Of a stretch of DNA of 64,000 nt, positions 50,510 through 62,100 are shown one piece after another. This DNA comes from Stichopus chloronotus (lineage: Eukaryota; Echinodermata; Holothuroidea; Aspidochirotida; Stichopodidae). The stretch is taken from positions 32,983,976 through 33,047,975 of the forward strand of contig CM037829.1 of the NCBI GenBank assembly GCA_021234535.1. Direction: 5' to 3'. Position numbers and translations under genes: made by a program. Below the pieces are notes generated by a model. The model was not told where the DNA came from. It ran no database searches and saw only the letters and a program-made list of their open reading frames with translations. How positions within the stretch are numbered: the first letter of the stretch is position 1; each line of letters starts with the position of its first letter.

Positions 50510-50706
50510 TTACCAGCTGGTGTGCCCCAACTGCGGTGAAGACTTGCTTTCGAGTAAATCCCTTATTCTGCTATTTCTAGTTTGTCTGACTTTAAAGGCC
50601 TTCACCCAAGCTCCGTCTCTCCTCTTCACCGCCCCGTGGATCACACGTTTTCCATCTTGCCTCTGCGACTGATTCGGTTGACTTTCTTTGGTAATGGTAC
50701 TCTCAC
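50510..50706 (-). CDS. Three-exon gene, coding exon 3
   Basis: Acceptor aataattgcag; completes the Arg codon split by intron 2, then 64 codons and TAA. No ATG-initiated long frame marks this exon; it was found from the splice site and phase. Confidence 0.68.
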
Positions 50707-53700
50707 CTGCAATTATTGAAAGTCAAGTATAAAATTGAGGATAAATGTCTAGGCGAAGTATACAAAATTCGTACCACTTGTTCCGAATGCTTGAATTTTG
50801 CCATAACTTACTAGGCTGGTATCTTATAATCCCCCAGTTCAGCAACATCACCATGCACATATCTTCCGTGGTTCCTCAATATACACACACAGTATGCGGC
50901 AACCTTGAACTATTCCAAATTTTCTCTTTCCGATGTATATTCTTAAAGTACACATATCCACACTGTCTGACGGAGAAAATCTTTTTTTTTTTTCTTTTTT
51001 TCATGCAAAACAGTATCATCGTACTGCCCATACTATAATCCCGTTTGCTACTTCTTGCCGATCTTTAAAGGAACACATCGAAACTGTAATATGGGAAAGT
51101 AATGGACGATTAAGCAGAGATACCATCATAGCCACCAATCGGTGCACCCTAGAAAAAGAGCGTTACTCCCTACATGCTTGTTCATGTACAATTCACTCTA
51201 ACGCTTTTCGACAAAATATGTCACAGAAGTGGGCCACAGGCGTACCGCGGGTAGGACCTCGGCCGTAACCACAGGGCGAGTGGGAGGTATTATTATGTGT
51301 GGTGTTATATATGTACATATATACGCGTTAGGAAACTGAATCATTAAAATCTTCCATGCAATAAGGTATTAAAACTGGTTAAGAGGTAAAAAGGCAAGTG
51401 AACATACAAACACGACGTTTCGAAAAGGTATACTTTTCTTGTTCACGTATAAAAGCAGACTGAATCTAAGAATACATGCGACCAAATGATTAAAGAAAGG
51501 TATAAAAACTATTAAGAGTTCAAAAGTCATGGGTGACTTCTTTAACATTCAGGCCTACCGGAGCAAACGTATTCAAGCGATAAATCCACTTAAGCTCAAC
51601 TTCTTCCCGAACCTTCTTGGTATTGTTCACGAGCTTTTCAATTCCTATGAGCTCAAAATTCTTACAAGACTGAAAATGTTTACCAAGGGGTGTATTGGCT
51701 TTACGCATTTCTTGTCTATGCCCACGATGTCTAATCCTCAGCTCCCCTCCTGTTTCTCCTACATACTGTTTCATACAATCCAAACAATTAACAAGATAAA
51801 CCAGCCCCACAGTATAACAGGTGATGTCATGAAATAACTTAAACTTTTGACCTGTAGAGTGACTCTGTACAAAAATGGTTTCCTTTAAAACACTGCACGT
51901 AACACATCGTTTAGAATGAGTCTTGAAACACCCTTTATTTTTCCTGTTGAAACTCTGTGAAAGCTTAGCCTTAACGAGTAGGGACTTTAAATTAGGAGGC
52001 TGTTCAATTTCAATTTTTTCCCGGACCTTGGAGATGGGGTACCCACGTTTGCTAAGGTTGTTATGTAGATTGGTAAGGTTCCTATACAAGTCTTTTCTTT
52101 TTCTTCGGAACAAATGGATTTAATTCTGAGTGCCTGGCCATAAGTTATATTATCTATACACACACACACACACACATATACATACATATATATATAATAT
52201 ACACACACACACACACACACGAACACACACACACACACATACACACATACATACACACATACATACATACACACATACATACATACATACATACATACAT
52301 ACATACATACATACATACATACATACATACATACATACATACATACATACATACATACATACATACATACATACATACATACATACATACATACATACAT
52401 ACATACATACATACATACATACATACATACATACATACATACATACATACATACAGTGAACCACCTATTTACAAAGTTCAAATAAAATATAATATGAAAA
52501 CATACGAGAACTACTCTCCAACATTCGTCGACGGAGCAAGTCTTGGTACTCTCTTCTGGCAATGTCATTTCTCCAGGAAGTGACATCATCGCGATATGAC
52601 CTCCTTGGTGACCCCTGAGTTGACTGAGCAGAACCTTGGTTATCTGCATGTTTGTTGCTGTTGTTTTCACTTGGTTCCGGGGAAACTCTCTCCTAATGGA
52701 CGAAAAGTGAAAAAGATAAGAACTCCTAGTTACCTACTTCCGTCAATCCAACTCACAGGTGTTAAATTTTAGGGTGGTGTCAGCTGCCAGTTTTGTAAGT
52801 TCACATTTTACGACCGCCATATATCAAACCTCGACACAAAACTAAAACCGCCGCAACATACAATTGTTCAAATAGGTTTGCAATAGGTGCTTAAAAAAAA
52901 GAAAAAAAAACACTGCTATTTTCATTTAAAGTCAACAAGTACACCCTTACAAGGAAGGATTCGGGAGGGGTTTTTTTTGGCCGAGGAGGTGTGTGTATGT
53001 GGGGGGGGGGGAGGTTAGATTCACGTTTTATGGGAAAAAGATGGGAAAAGTGTTTTTCACTTGAGGGAAGTTACATAGGAATAGTGCTCTCAATATGGTG
53101 TGCGGTCGTCTGTACCAAAACCGTGACGACAAGGGCAACAGTGAGATGACCGAGATATATAATTACAATCACAATTGATCAATTTTGGATTTTTTTTCAC
53201 GAGGGGGGGGGGGGGGGCGCACGTGGATGCACGTTTTCACCGCACACCAAAGGGAAGGCATGCATGAGATACCGCATAAGATTTTTTCTCAGGTAGCCCA
53301 CCCCCCCCCCACCTTCCCTTCCCATGACACCATGGCAAAGAAAAAACATTTAAAGAAATTAGTAAATACATGTGACGGCTAAACCAATCGGTTGGATTTT
53401 TTCTGCTATGGAGAATCTATAGTATTCAATTCGTTGCGTGATCAATTTAATCCTATCACGCAATGTGATATTCTCCTTTTTGTTTATGTCTGCACTCTTA
53501 ACTTTCATAAGTCATGGAAGGATGAAACCTGAAGTATAAAAAAAAAAAAAAAATCAAAAGAAAGAAAGATGATGACAGTCGCCTTTCGTTTTCAAAGTCT
53601 GAGTTTGATTTCATAAGGAATGGCGAAATTTCTACGTGGCAGGCGGCAGCAACTGTATAATACAGGGTGTGGTGGTGGCGCGGAATGTTAGTAGGCCTAC

Positions 53701-56149
53701 AGGGTATTCTCATATACGGTATATTCAAAAGGATAACTATGCTGTCATATCAACACAAAGATGTCCTTTATCGAAGCATTGTTGTGATTGGCCAACCCCT
53801 AATCTTCTTTTATAAATGATACATTGATTGGCTCTAACATTCTCCGTTATAGTGATATGACTTCGGAGGTCAAGCGCACTGGTGGGGTCAACAATACATG
53901 GCACATTGAAATCCGACTATTGTTGTTAAATAATTAACGTTTTCCCAATATCGTCTTATGTTATTTCGAATGAAGTACAGTATTCACACACCGAAGCAGA
54001 TGTGTAACCTTTCGGAGACAAATAATACGGAGTGATATGACGAAGACATAATGAGGAGGCGATATTGGTCAAATTTTTAATGCCGTGGTACTTTAAGCCA
54101 AAGTACTTTGAGTGAGAGGGAATTAAAAACCCATTTTTTAAAATTTTTTACTTCCAGACTCTTAAATCATACTTTTAAGCACATCAAGAATAGGCACATT
54201 AAATTAACAGAGCGACAACGATGATAAACAAAAACAAAGGTCTCCACCTATAGTACGGTGATCAGCTATCCCCCCCCCCCCCCATCCGTCGTATTACACT
54301 TTGAAAAATGCTTGGTTATCTTCTTTCAGTTGACTGCAAAACACACTTTCGCTTTGATTGATAATTTACCAACTTTACATATTACCTGGGCTGGCTCATG
54401 CATGCGATGAAATTCGGTTTCAAAGCCAGATGTTTCTTTGGCTGAAGCTGTCATGTAACCCTACCTGGAGTGTTTCAATGAGAGTGCAGTCACCATGACT
54501 GTACTCCCTTAAAGGCTGTATTGCATCACCCTAATCTATATTTTTACCTCCCTGAAAGGAAAATTCTCAACTGGTTCTAAGTTACAGTACTCTTAGATTG
54601 CCAGCAAATTCGAAAGATGCAGAGCAGCTTGTATTACACAGCGTACACAGGGATCCATTGTTTTGATTACACATGTGGAGGAATGTAAGACAGGCTGAGG
54701 GAGGACAAGAGGTAGGTGGTTGGGAGAATTGAAACTGTTTGGGGTGATGCATTACAGCCTTTAATCTACTCCCTAACTCATGAAATGAGTCGCAGCCAAG
54801 TTTCCACGGCAACCACAATTATTCCAACTTAGTCGAAAATGTAGTTTAGGTGCAATTTTATCATGTAACCCTCACCAGGCTCACTGGTCGTTGGACTTGC
54901 CACATTCCATGGAATGAGGTATGAGCCGTTGCTGCATCCAGATTTGCCTGCAGCGAACGAAACTTCTCGTGGGACTTAGACCGTCAACATTTTCACTAAA
55001 TATCTCCCCACAACACTTTGAGAAACTTGTTCGGTAGAACCACTACAGTAGATAAATTCCAAAATTGAACATGAAATGGATATCAGCGATAGGGAAACTT
55101 ACCTGCTCCTGCACAATGAATGCACCTGTTTCTACGGTGATAGTAATTAATCAACAAGGAGACTCTTCATTCACACGATTATTCCATATTGCTATGCCAG
55201 AAAAGAAAAACTGACACTGCCCTTAAACATCGCATAAGATCAAATGGCAAAGCGCCCTCCTTATCAATCTACCTTTCAAAGTGATACTCGTCACAAACCT
55301 CCTTAAATTATGGTACATCATATTATGTTTACAATAGGGAAAAGTACCTGAATTAAGCCACGGTGATCCTTGTTCGTCATGTTTTTCAGTCATCACTTTT
55401 TTTCTTTTTTCTTTTCTTTTTTTTTGTAGGGGGAGGTTACTTGAATGTCAAAGAGCACCAAAGTACAGATAATGTGAAAATTAGACAGATTAAAGAGGAG
55501 TTAGGTTGTTTTAGAAAGTCGGAGGTGTCGTAGTGATATTTCGGTCCGAACGTCTTGTCATCAAGTCTTCAACGCCTCTCAAAACGTCCACCTTTCCAGC
55601 TCAAACACTGAAGTCCACAAGAGGAAATTATCAATTGCAAGTTAGGATAGGAATCTCTTATATGATGTACTTAGCAGGCACAAGATACCGTGCGAGTGTC
55701 GCTAATTTAATGTGTAAGTCAACTGGGTGAGATTAATGGTGGTGTGCGGCGTACTGAAAATTCTCAAGTCTCACCTGTTCCATCAAAGAAGGCGTCACAC
55801 TCCCAGCTCGACGGCCGTCACCAGACCGCAAAACGCTGGAAGGGTAGAATCCAGTCACACCTCTGACGTGGCGGCGCTCTTTCGTGGTCAGCGAAATTTC
55901 TCCAAAATTGACGACCGAGGTATGAGCAGGCTGACGACTGAGGCCCGATCTCGACCGACCCATGAATTCATTGGTGGCGGCAAGTCTGGGCGCTGTCCTA
56001 ACGAATCTCGACGATCGTGGGGTCGGCTCTTCGAAGAGGTTGATAGCCGGTACCGACCGGTTGATTGTCCGCTGTGTCGCCTGTCGAACGACGGTGGCTC
56101 GACCGCCATTGTGACCCCTGTTTACGTTAATTGACGTCACAGATATCAT
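50510..56149 (-). CDS. Unrecognised three-exon gene, about 252 aa
   Basis: Coding exons 55775-56149, 52506-52692 and 50510-50706, phases 0 and 1, with donors CAG|GTGAGA and C|GTATGT and acceptors cgtccattag and aattgcag. The frame stays open across both joins for 252 residues and ends in TAA, which supports a real gene. The protein is rich in Arg and Ser. Residues 1-125 look disordered (for example GRSRSGLSRQP, RRHVRGVTGFYPSS). Exon 2 has a charged, probably helical stretch around residues 157-185 (SYRDDVTSWRNDIARREYQ). Exon 3 adds a basic block (KRVIHGAVKRRDGAWVKAFK). I do not recognise the family; a cytoskeletal or nucleic-acid-binding role is possible but unsupported. The first ATG of the frame (56147-56149) was taken as the start. 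Another ATG in a better context (CACAATGG, 56107-56109) opens a different frame of 73 codons. Exon 1 is CpG-rich compared with its surroundings. Confidence 0.68.
51398..51446 (-). ncRNA. Degenerate hammerhead-ribozyme-like motif
   Basis: Minus strand: a GAAAAG/CTTTTC hairpin (stem II-like, 51422-51438) is followed at once by GAAAC (51417-51421) and GTC (51414-51416), the arrangement of minimal hammerheads reported in Penelope-like elements. Outer words GTGAAC and GTTCAC can pair. The CUGAUGA box is not intact: the corresponding text is GUGAACA plus an extra A. Probably inactive. Confidence 0.35.
51520..52122 (-). pseudogene. Penelope-like endonuclease (GIY-YIG) fragment with frameshift
   Basis: About 197 codons are open up to the stop at 51520. 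Key motifs: VYLVNC (the GIY part), QYVGET (the YIG part), RIRHRGHR with the catalytic-type Arg, and EVELKWIYRLNTFAPVGLN with the conserved Glu and LNT...GLN tail of Penelope-like endonucleases. Cys pairs (CVTC, CLDC) fit the zinc-binding linker. Going upstream, this frame meets a TAA at 52120-52122, while the preceding Penelope text (ALRIKSICSEE) continues in another frame: a frameshift in the A-rich stretch near 52095-52110. The copy is therefore dead as it stands. Confidence 0.82.
52157..52456. repeat. Long microsatellite, (CA)n passing into (ATAC)n
   Basis: CA-rich blocks at 52157-52180 and 52200-52240 lead into a nearly pure ATAC tetranucleotide run from about 52262 to 52456 (about 190 bases). 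The long MYVC- or HTYI-repeat frames on both strands are artefacts of this repeat. It abuts the truncated end of the Penelope-like fragment. Confidence 0.97.
52506..52692 (-). CDS. Three-exon gene, coding exon 2
   Basis: Acceptor tttcgtccattag; 62 codons and one base; donor GTATGT. The long ATAC microsatellite starts about 50 bases beyond the donor, inside intron 2. Confidence 0.7.
52693..55774 (-). other. Intron 1 of the three-exon gene, no other gene seen
   Basis: About 3.1 kb with poly-G/poly-C runs (53009, 53203, 53301, 54270) and a CT/T-rich stretch at 55.40 kb. No coding exon recognised. Confidence 0.5.
55775..56149 (-). CDS. Three-exon gene, coding exon 1
   Basis: 125 codons from ATG to donor CAG|GTGAGA, phase 0. 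CpG-rich, which fits an active promoter-proximal exon. Confidence 0.65.
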
Positions 56150-59100
56150 AATCACAAAGGGTAAAAATGTTAGGCGTCAACTTTGATAAATTGTCTGGCT
56201 AAAACTCAAGAACAGACATGAATCGTCATGCCAGGATCGGTCCATCTATGCATTTCTGTTTCTTTTTCCTCTAGAGGATATCCTGTGGTAATCGCTGTCT
56301 TGCTTCTTCAATTAACTCACGTCCAAAATGACACCCTAATGGCTACACTGTAAGCAACATCACATGGTTTAGCATGATCGATCCCTGCCCAGAAGAAAAA
56401 AACACGAAAACAAGCATGACGGAAAATATGTTGTGCTTCTTGGTACATCACCTTGCGGGTGTATCCTTGTTCAATAACATCAATCGCAATCAAGAAACAG
56501 TCATTGGTCAATTTTAACTGTTACCCCCCCCCCCTCCCCGCACTCCCTTCCTTCCTCTGTCTGCAGGTACCATATTTCATCATATGATGTTCATACCTCA
56601 ATAATATTTGAGTGAATCGATTTAAGATCGTCACTCCAGTAAAGAGGCACATTGACTTTGTTTCGTGAAATTCACTGAATTTCCCTAAAACTGTCGAGTT
56701 TCCTTCACATACTAATGACAAATGGTCAAATTAAGATGATCCCCATGTGTCACATACAAAGAAAATTTAAAGAGTCAGTATTTGATGATTTAATCTCATT
56801 TTTTCAAAATTAATGACCAGACACTTTTCACATCAATATTAATTCAAGTGCACACAGGAAATACACAATCAGGGTCAAAAATTCAAAACTTTTTACAGTT
56901 TTAATAACAATTGGATGTGAAATTTCACCAATTATGCTAACTGTAAGTATTGCCAGGTGTTTGTGCCCTCCCAAATCCCCACAAACTTATCGATATCAAC
57001 CAATGAGCTCCTTTCAAGAAGTTAGCGTTGTAACAAACTATGGGTTTCTTACATCTGGACAAGAATGATTTTAACAATTGACCCGTCGACAACAATGAAA
57101 TTTATAAGAAAGGTATGAGAAGTTTTATTCACCATAAACGGAATTGGGATTCCCTTTATCTCAGTAAAAAATACATAAAACGATTCTTAGATAAACATGA
57201 AACATACATTGATACGATATGTATTTACGAAGTGACGTAATATGTTAATCAATAAAACATGATGAGCGGATACAATCACGTTTTTTTTTTCATTCTTTTT
57301 GTTTACTATCCGTTAGACAAATAAATCTTTCCATTTCCGATAGCACCTTGGTTACGAAAAAAAGTCTTCAATCACCTCTCCCCTTTCTTTGTTTTCTTTA
57401 CAGTAGAACAAACTATCACCCCCCCCCCCCCCGCTCTTCCGGTGCACATGGCTAATTAAGTGGAAATTGGACGGGAAAAATTAACAGGGATTTGGGCGCC
57501 TTCACCCTTCAGAATACCAAGAAATTCATTTCACAATAGTTATTTCGTCTTTCAAACGGGTGTGTGAGGCTAATTGAAAGAATTTATTTCATGATAATAA
57601 GGAGAAAAACAAAAACTGTAAATTTATCTCTTAGAGATCATGTTTAAATAAATTCATCTTAACGGCGGAAAAGCTATATAGCCAAAGTCTTTACTATGGA
57701 ACTGTTTACCGTTAATACATTAATGTTAACTCTAATATTATCCAGGTTAATTATTTTGTCTTACTTTTGAAAGACCAGAAAAGAAAAATACCCTCGAAGA
57801 ACTTCAAAGGAATCGATTTTACAATAAATAAACATCATGTACTTACCCGCAAAAAACAAAAAAACGCGTCTCTCACTAGCAAATATCCGCAGTCATATTC
57901 CAACCCGTGGCTGTATCTATTCATGAAAACTAATACGTGTAGCAAGTTACGCTAAACCTTCAACCGAGTCACTTTTAACCTAACCTGGATTTTGTGAATC
58001 ACTTACTAATGTTTTCGACAATGGCTTGGCATTAAGACCCAATCTATATAGGATCGATACTTAATACAGAGGTTAACACGTCTCATTGTTAGAGGCGACA
58101 ATAAGATTTCTCACGGCAAAGTAAGAAGAGATTGTTACCAAGGAGTTCTAAAGAGCTTGGACCCTCTATGTGTCTGTCTTTTCTGTCTGTGATGTCCAAC
58201 AGGACAATCGTTCAGGTTGAATGACTTTCTGTCGACCCGGGTCACGTGGTCCTGGCCCAATTGGAGAACTGATCAAAACAACTTCAGAGTTCATGCGTAG
58301 CCTAAAGTTTTTGTTTTCAGAATGATGTCAAATATTAAAACCTATCATACGAGGCAAAAACAAAGAAACTGAATGGGAATAAATCATATGGCGGTAACCT
58401 GCCGACGGATGATGACGCCATAATAAAATTATGGACTCAGTTTTCGTGTTTTCCAAGGTTGCATTGAAAGTTTGAAACCTACCCCCATATCTATTACAGC
58501 CGTCAACCATGACTTACATAATATAAAAATCGATATTTTTTTTTTTTTTGTCATCGAAGTTTTAACTCTGTCTGCTCTTCAGGGAACACTAGTTATGTTA
58601 AGTTTAGTAAATCGTAAAACCAGTAACCCGCTCACCAAGGATAATATACTTTATGTTGATCGTAAGCGAGACTTTTAGTTTCTTAGTACAAAACAAGCTT
58701 GTAGATATATGGCATTTTCACTCTTAAATTGACTGTAGCATTTTATGATATACCTTCTCCTACTTTGTTGAGCACCATCTGCATATTTCCAATCTTAAAG
58801 TCGTAAAAAAAGTATAATATGAAAAGTAGAAAACACCACTAAGTTAAATATCTACTCATCATTTTATGTTCCACGGAGCATACATAGATTTTTTCACTTT
58901 AATTACGTGCTGAATGGTCCTATATAGGCCACTGATTTCCATAGAAGTTGGTGTCCTTAACTGAGAGTGACTCTATGAGGGTACTGTGCAAAAAATAGGT
59001 CATTGTGAAAATGACTTACCTCCGTTTCGCCGACAAAATCTAGTAGAAATGTCTTTTTGAAAACAGCTGCTTTGATTTTATCTTATTTTGAAGGCACCAG

Positions 59101-62100
59101 TAGACCCGATCAAGTTACGTTTGGCAATTCTACCTGTATAAGTTCATATTTGATCCTCTTTAGCCTATACCATAGTGGTATGCAGACGCGTGGACTGCCG
59201 TGTTTGAATCCAGGTATATTGTCTGATCATGGTGCATTTCAAATACTGAGTACAAAGTACTGTATTGTTGAACTAGTTTGGCATAATCACAAGAGTGACA
59301 GAACCATTGTGGAGATACGTATGATGAGTACGCTAAGGTCAAAAGGATTTTGACGAATTTACTGCTAGTGCGTCCAAAGATCTCTCTCGTTGCCAAGGCA
59401 ACACGTTGGTAACGTGGTGGTATAGCCTACAGGTCTTAAAAAACGACCTTTATAATGTAATGACGGTGATATTGTTGTTTTGCGAGTGTTTTTTACGGTT
59501 TTCTCATTCATGAATGGCGCCTTGCACCCGTCGAAGCTGCTGCATTAATTGGCCGTTGTTTATCTGCCGAATATGTAGCAGATAATGCTGTCTAATCAAG
59601 GACCTAGGACCTGTTTCCTTCAGTGGTACCATCGTGGGGCTATAACAAAGCTCATAATGTGTTCGTCTTAATACACAAAATGGAAATTTATACGGAAAGT
59701 CCTACTGTTGTAATCGAGTAGAGTCCATATCCTAATTACCGTCTTTTCCTAGCCCGAAACCTATTATTGCGCCAACGAGACGTTCGTATATCTTTCAATC
59801 TTCCTGACAGAAATTATCTCCAGTCTTTTGGCTCTGATGCTTTAGAACTGAAAGCAACTACAAGTGCAGCGGGAACCTCCATCTGTAAACATGGACGTCT
59901 GTTTAAGTAACATCGTCAGCAGACTATTTCTATCGTTTTTTCTTATTTGTTTTTCTTTATCGATATCATGCATGTAAAATAGTTGACACGGCGTAGAATT
60001 AAAGTTGCTCACTTGAAACAACTTCAGAGTCATAGGAGGCAACGTGAAAGGAGAGGGGCATAAATTTCACCGTATACCTGTAGACTCAAATATACGTTTT
60101 GTTAGGTTAATTGCTTTTGCTTTTTCTCTGCCAAGAAGAACCGTTTAATAAATCAACATGAACAATTGTATTTGGTAACTCACCTTAACATAAGTAACTA
60201 TGCTGGAAAACGTAAAAACTTTTTTTTGCCATGAACACATCAAACACCACCCGAGCAGACGACGCAGGGCGAAATATAGGGGGGGGGGGGGGCTGAATGC
60301 CGTCAGGACTCTCTATATAGGAGCCCTAAGGACTATCTAAGCTGAGCAAGACCATCAGTCGGGACGGAGCGTACAACTTCGGCTTTACAAGCACGAAGCT
60401 AGCGTTGAAAGAAGGATCTCATGTCTGCATTTTCTCTCAATTAATGAGAAAAAAATCGATCTGTGATAAATGATAATACATATCAGAAGAGTTGAGTCCT
60501 TTAAATTGACGTAGACTGACGAAGACGGTTGTGAAAAAAACATGAAAGGAATAATGGTAATGTGCAATTTTTTAAATTCCTTACTACTTATAAGGGGTGG
60601 CAAAATGTCCTATCATTCATATTCAGTTATATGGGGATCACAGTTTAAATTTTCCTTTAATAGGGTGAAAAAATGGGGTTGAGTACATATCCCCCCGCCT
60701 GTGAAAGTAAGGGGCGGTCGTCACCGCTTCCCCATATGACTATGTATTTGGTGTTGGATATAGTATTATAGCAAGAGTTCGGGAGACTGTACACGAACAT
60801 ATCACCAACATTTCATACATGGAAAATAGCTTAAACAATTGTTAAGTCATTCAGTCTCAGCAATAAACAACAGCAATAGCTTCATTTCTTTATAATATTA
60901 TGCATTATGCATAGTCCCGAAAGATGCATCATTTGAATTTTTATACTTTTAGGTGAATGAATTTATCTTGAGCAACAAACAACTGAATTTCTATCTGCAA
61001 AAAGCTTTTTCTTGAAAAGAGGTTACTGTCCTTCCTTACTTTGAATAATTTATCAATGTCCATATATAATGGCTTTAAAGATATGATTTTTTTTTTCTTC
61101 GTAAAACCAGAAATCCAAAAGCAATGTCCTACGGATTATACCAAGCATAAATCCCCACTTGAAAAGTACGAGATCAATTACATTTATCCTACTTGAGACA
61201 TTATGCTAATTCCGTTTTTCGAAATCGTTTGATCCAAAATGTTCTTTAACCTCCTTTTAAAACAATATGATCACCTACGATATATGGCTGTCTAATATGT
61301 AAATAAAATGACTGGGGTCGCCAGAGGTCAAAAGGTCAAAAGTTTCCAAACGCTTCTGTAGCTGTGGGGATTTCATACGTGTAGTTTTGATCATTCATAC
61401 ATTTTTCATGTTTTAATAATTATGTCTCACATAGAAAGAGCAACATAGACATGAAAGTATAAACAGATCCCTCAAGAGTTACCCTTCTCTAGATATAGAA
61501 CTATATAGATATAGATATAGATAGAGATACATGGTTTGACCTTTTGACATCTGGTGACCCAGTGACCATTGGCCTCCAGTACATTCAGTATGGATCGATC
61601 ACCTATTCAATATCTCATCTCAGAAAACTTTATTTTGAGCGACATCATAAATGAAATTGATACAATAACAAGAAAATGTAACACGAAATTGGAGTATTAC
61701 AGATAAAGTCATTGAAAAGCTATTCAAAGCTTGTGAGGAAGTACCGTAGAACGCCAGGAGTAAAGTGAACAAGTAGTACAAATTATTCGCAGATTGTAGT
61801 ATAAAGCCAATCAACAGATGACCACGTTCCCTCTCCACCATCCCGGGCACCCCACCCCTTCCCCCACACACAAACGTAAGAATGAAAACAATCATACACT
61901 TTGGAATATTCTTTTTTAATTTCATTTCAATGTTGATGTAGTAACCGTATCAATTTCTTTAAGTAATTCTGGTAAGTTATTAGTGCAGCAGGTTAAGTGT
62001 AATCAGTATTACGTTGAGCTGTTGAGGGTAGGAAGTGTGATCAATATTATGTTGAGTTATTAGGGGTATGAAGTGTGATCAATATTATGTTGAGTTATTA

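Larger units (their letters stand above)
51300..52155 (-). mobile_element. 5'-truncated Penelope-like retroelement
   Basis: Minus strand, inside intron 2 of the three-exon gene. From the microsatellite border at about 52155 it encodes QALRIKSIC, typical of the segment after the reverse transcriptase core, then a GIY-YIG endonuclease domain, then a 3' region with a hammerhead-like motif. The reverse transcriptase core is missing. The 3' end is approximate and may lie near the AT-rich palindrome at 51300-51330. Confidence 0.75.

Noticed and set aside
52130..52670. Long reading frames on both strands made of MYVC or HTYI repeats
   Set aside because: They are translations of the ATAC microsatellite. 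Only the 52506-52692 segment in another frame has splice sites and is kept as an exon.
55533..55580. Hammerhead-like text on the minus strand (UUGAUGA followed by GAAAU and AUC)
   Set aside because: The core words are close, but I could not find a stem II closing on GAAA or a stem I on either side, so a ribozyme is not supported.
59057..59353. 98-codon plus-strand frame
   Set aside because: No recognisable domain, no splice or promoter signal, and composition like the surrounding non-coding DNA.
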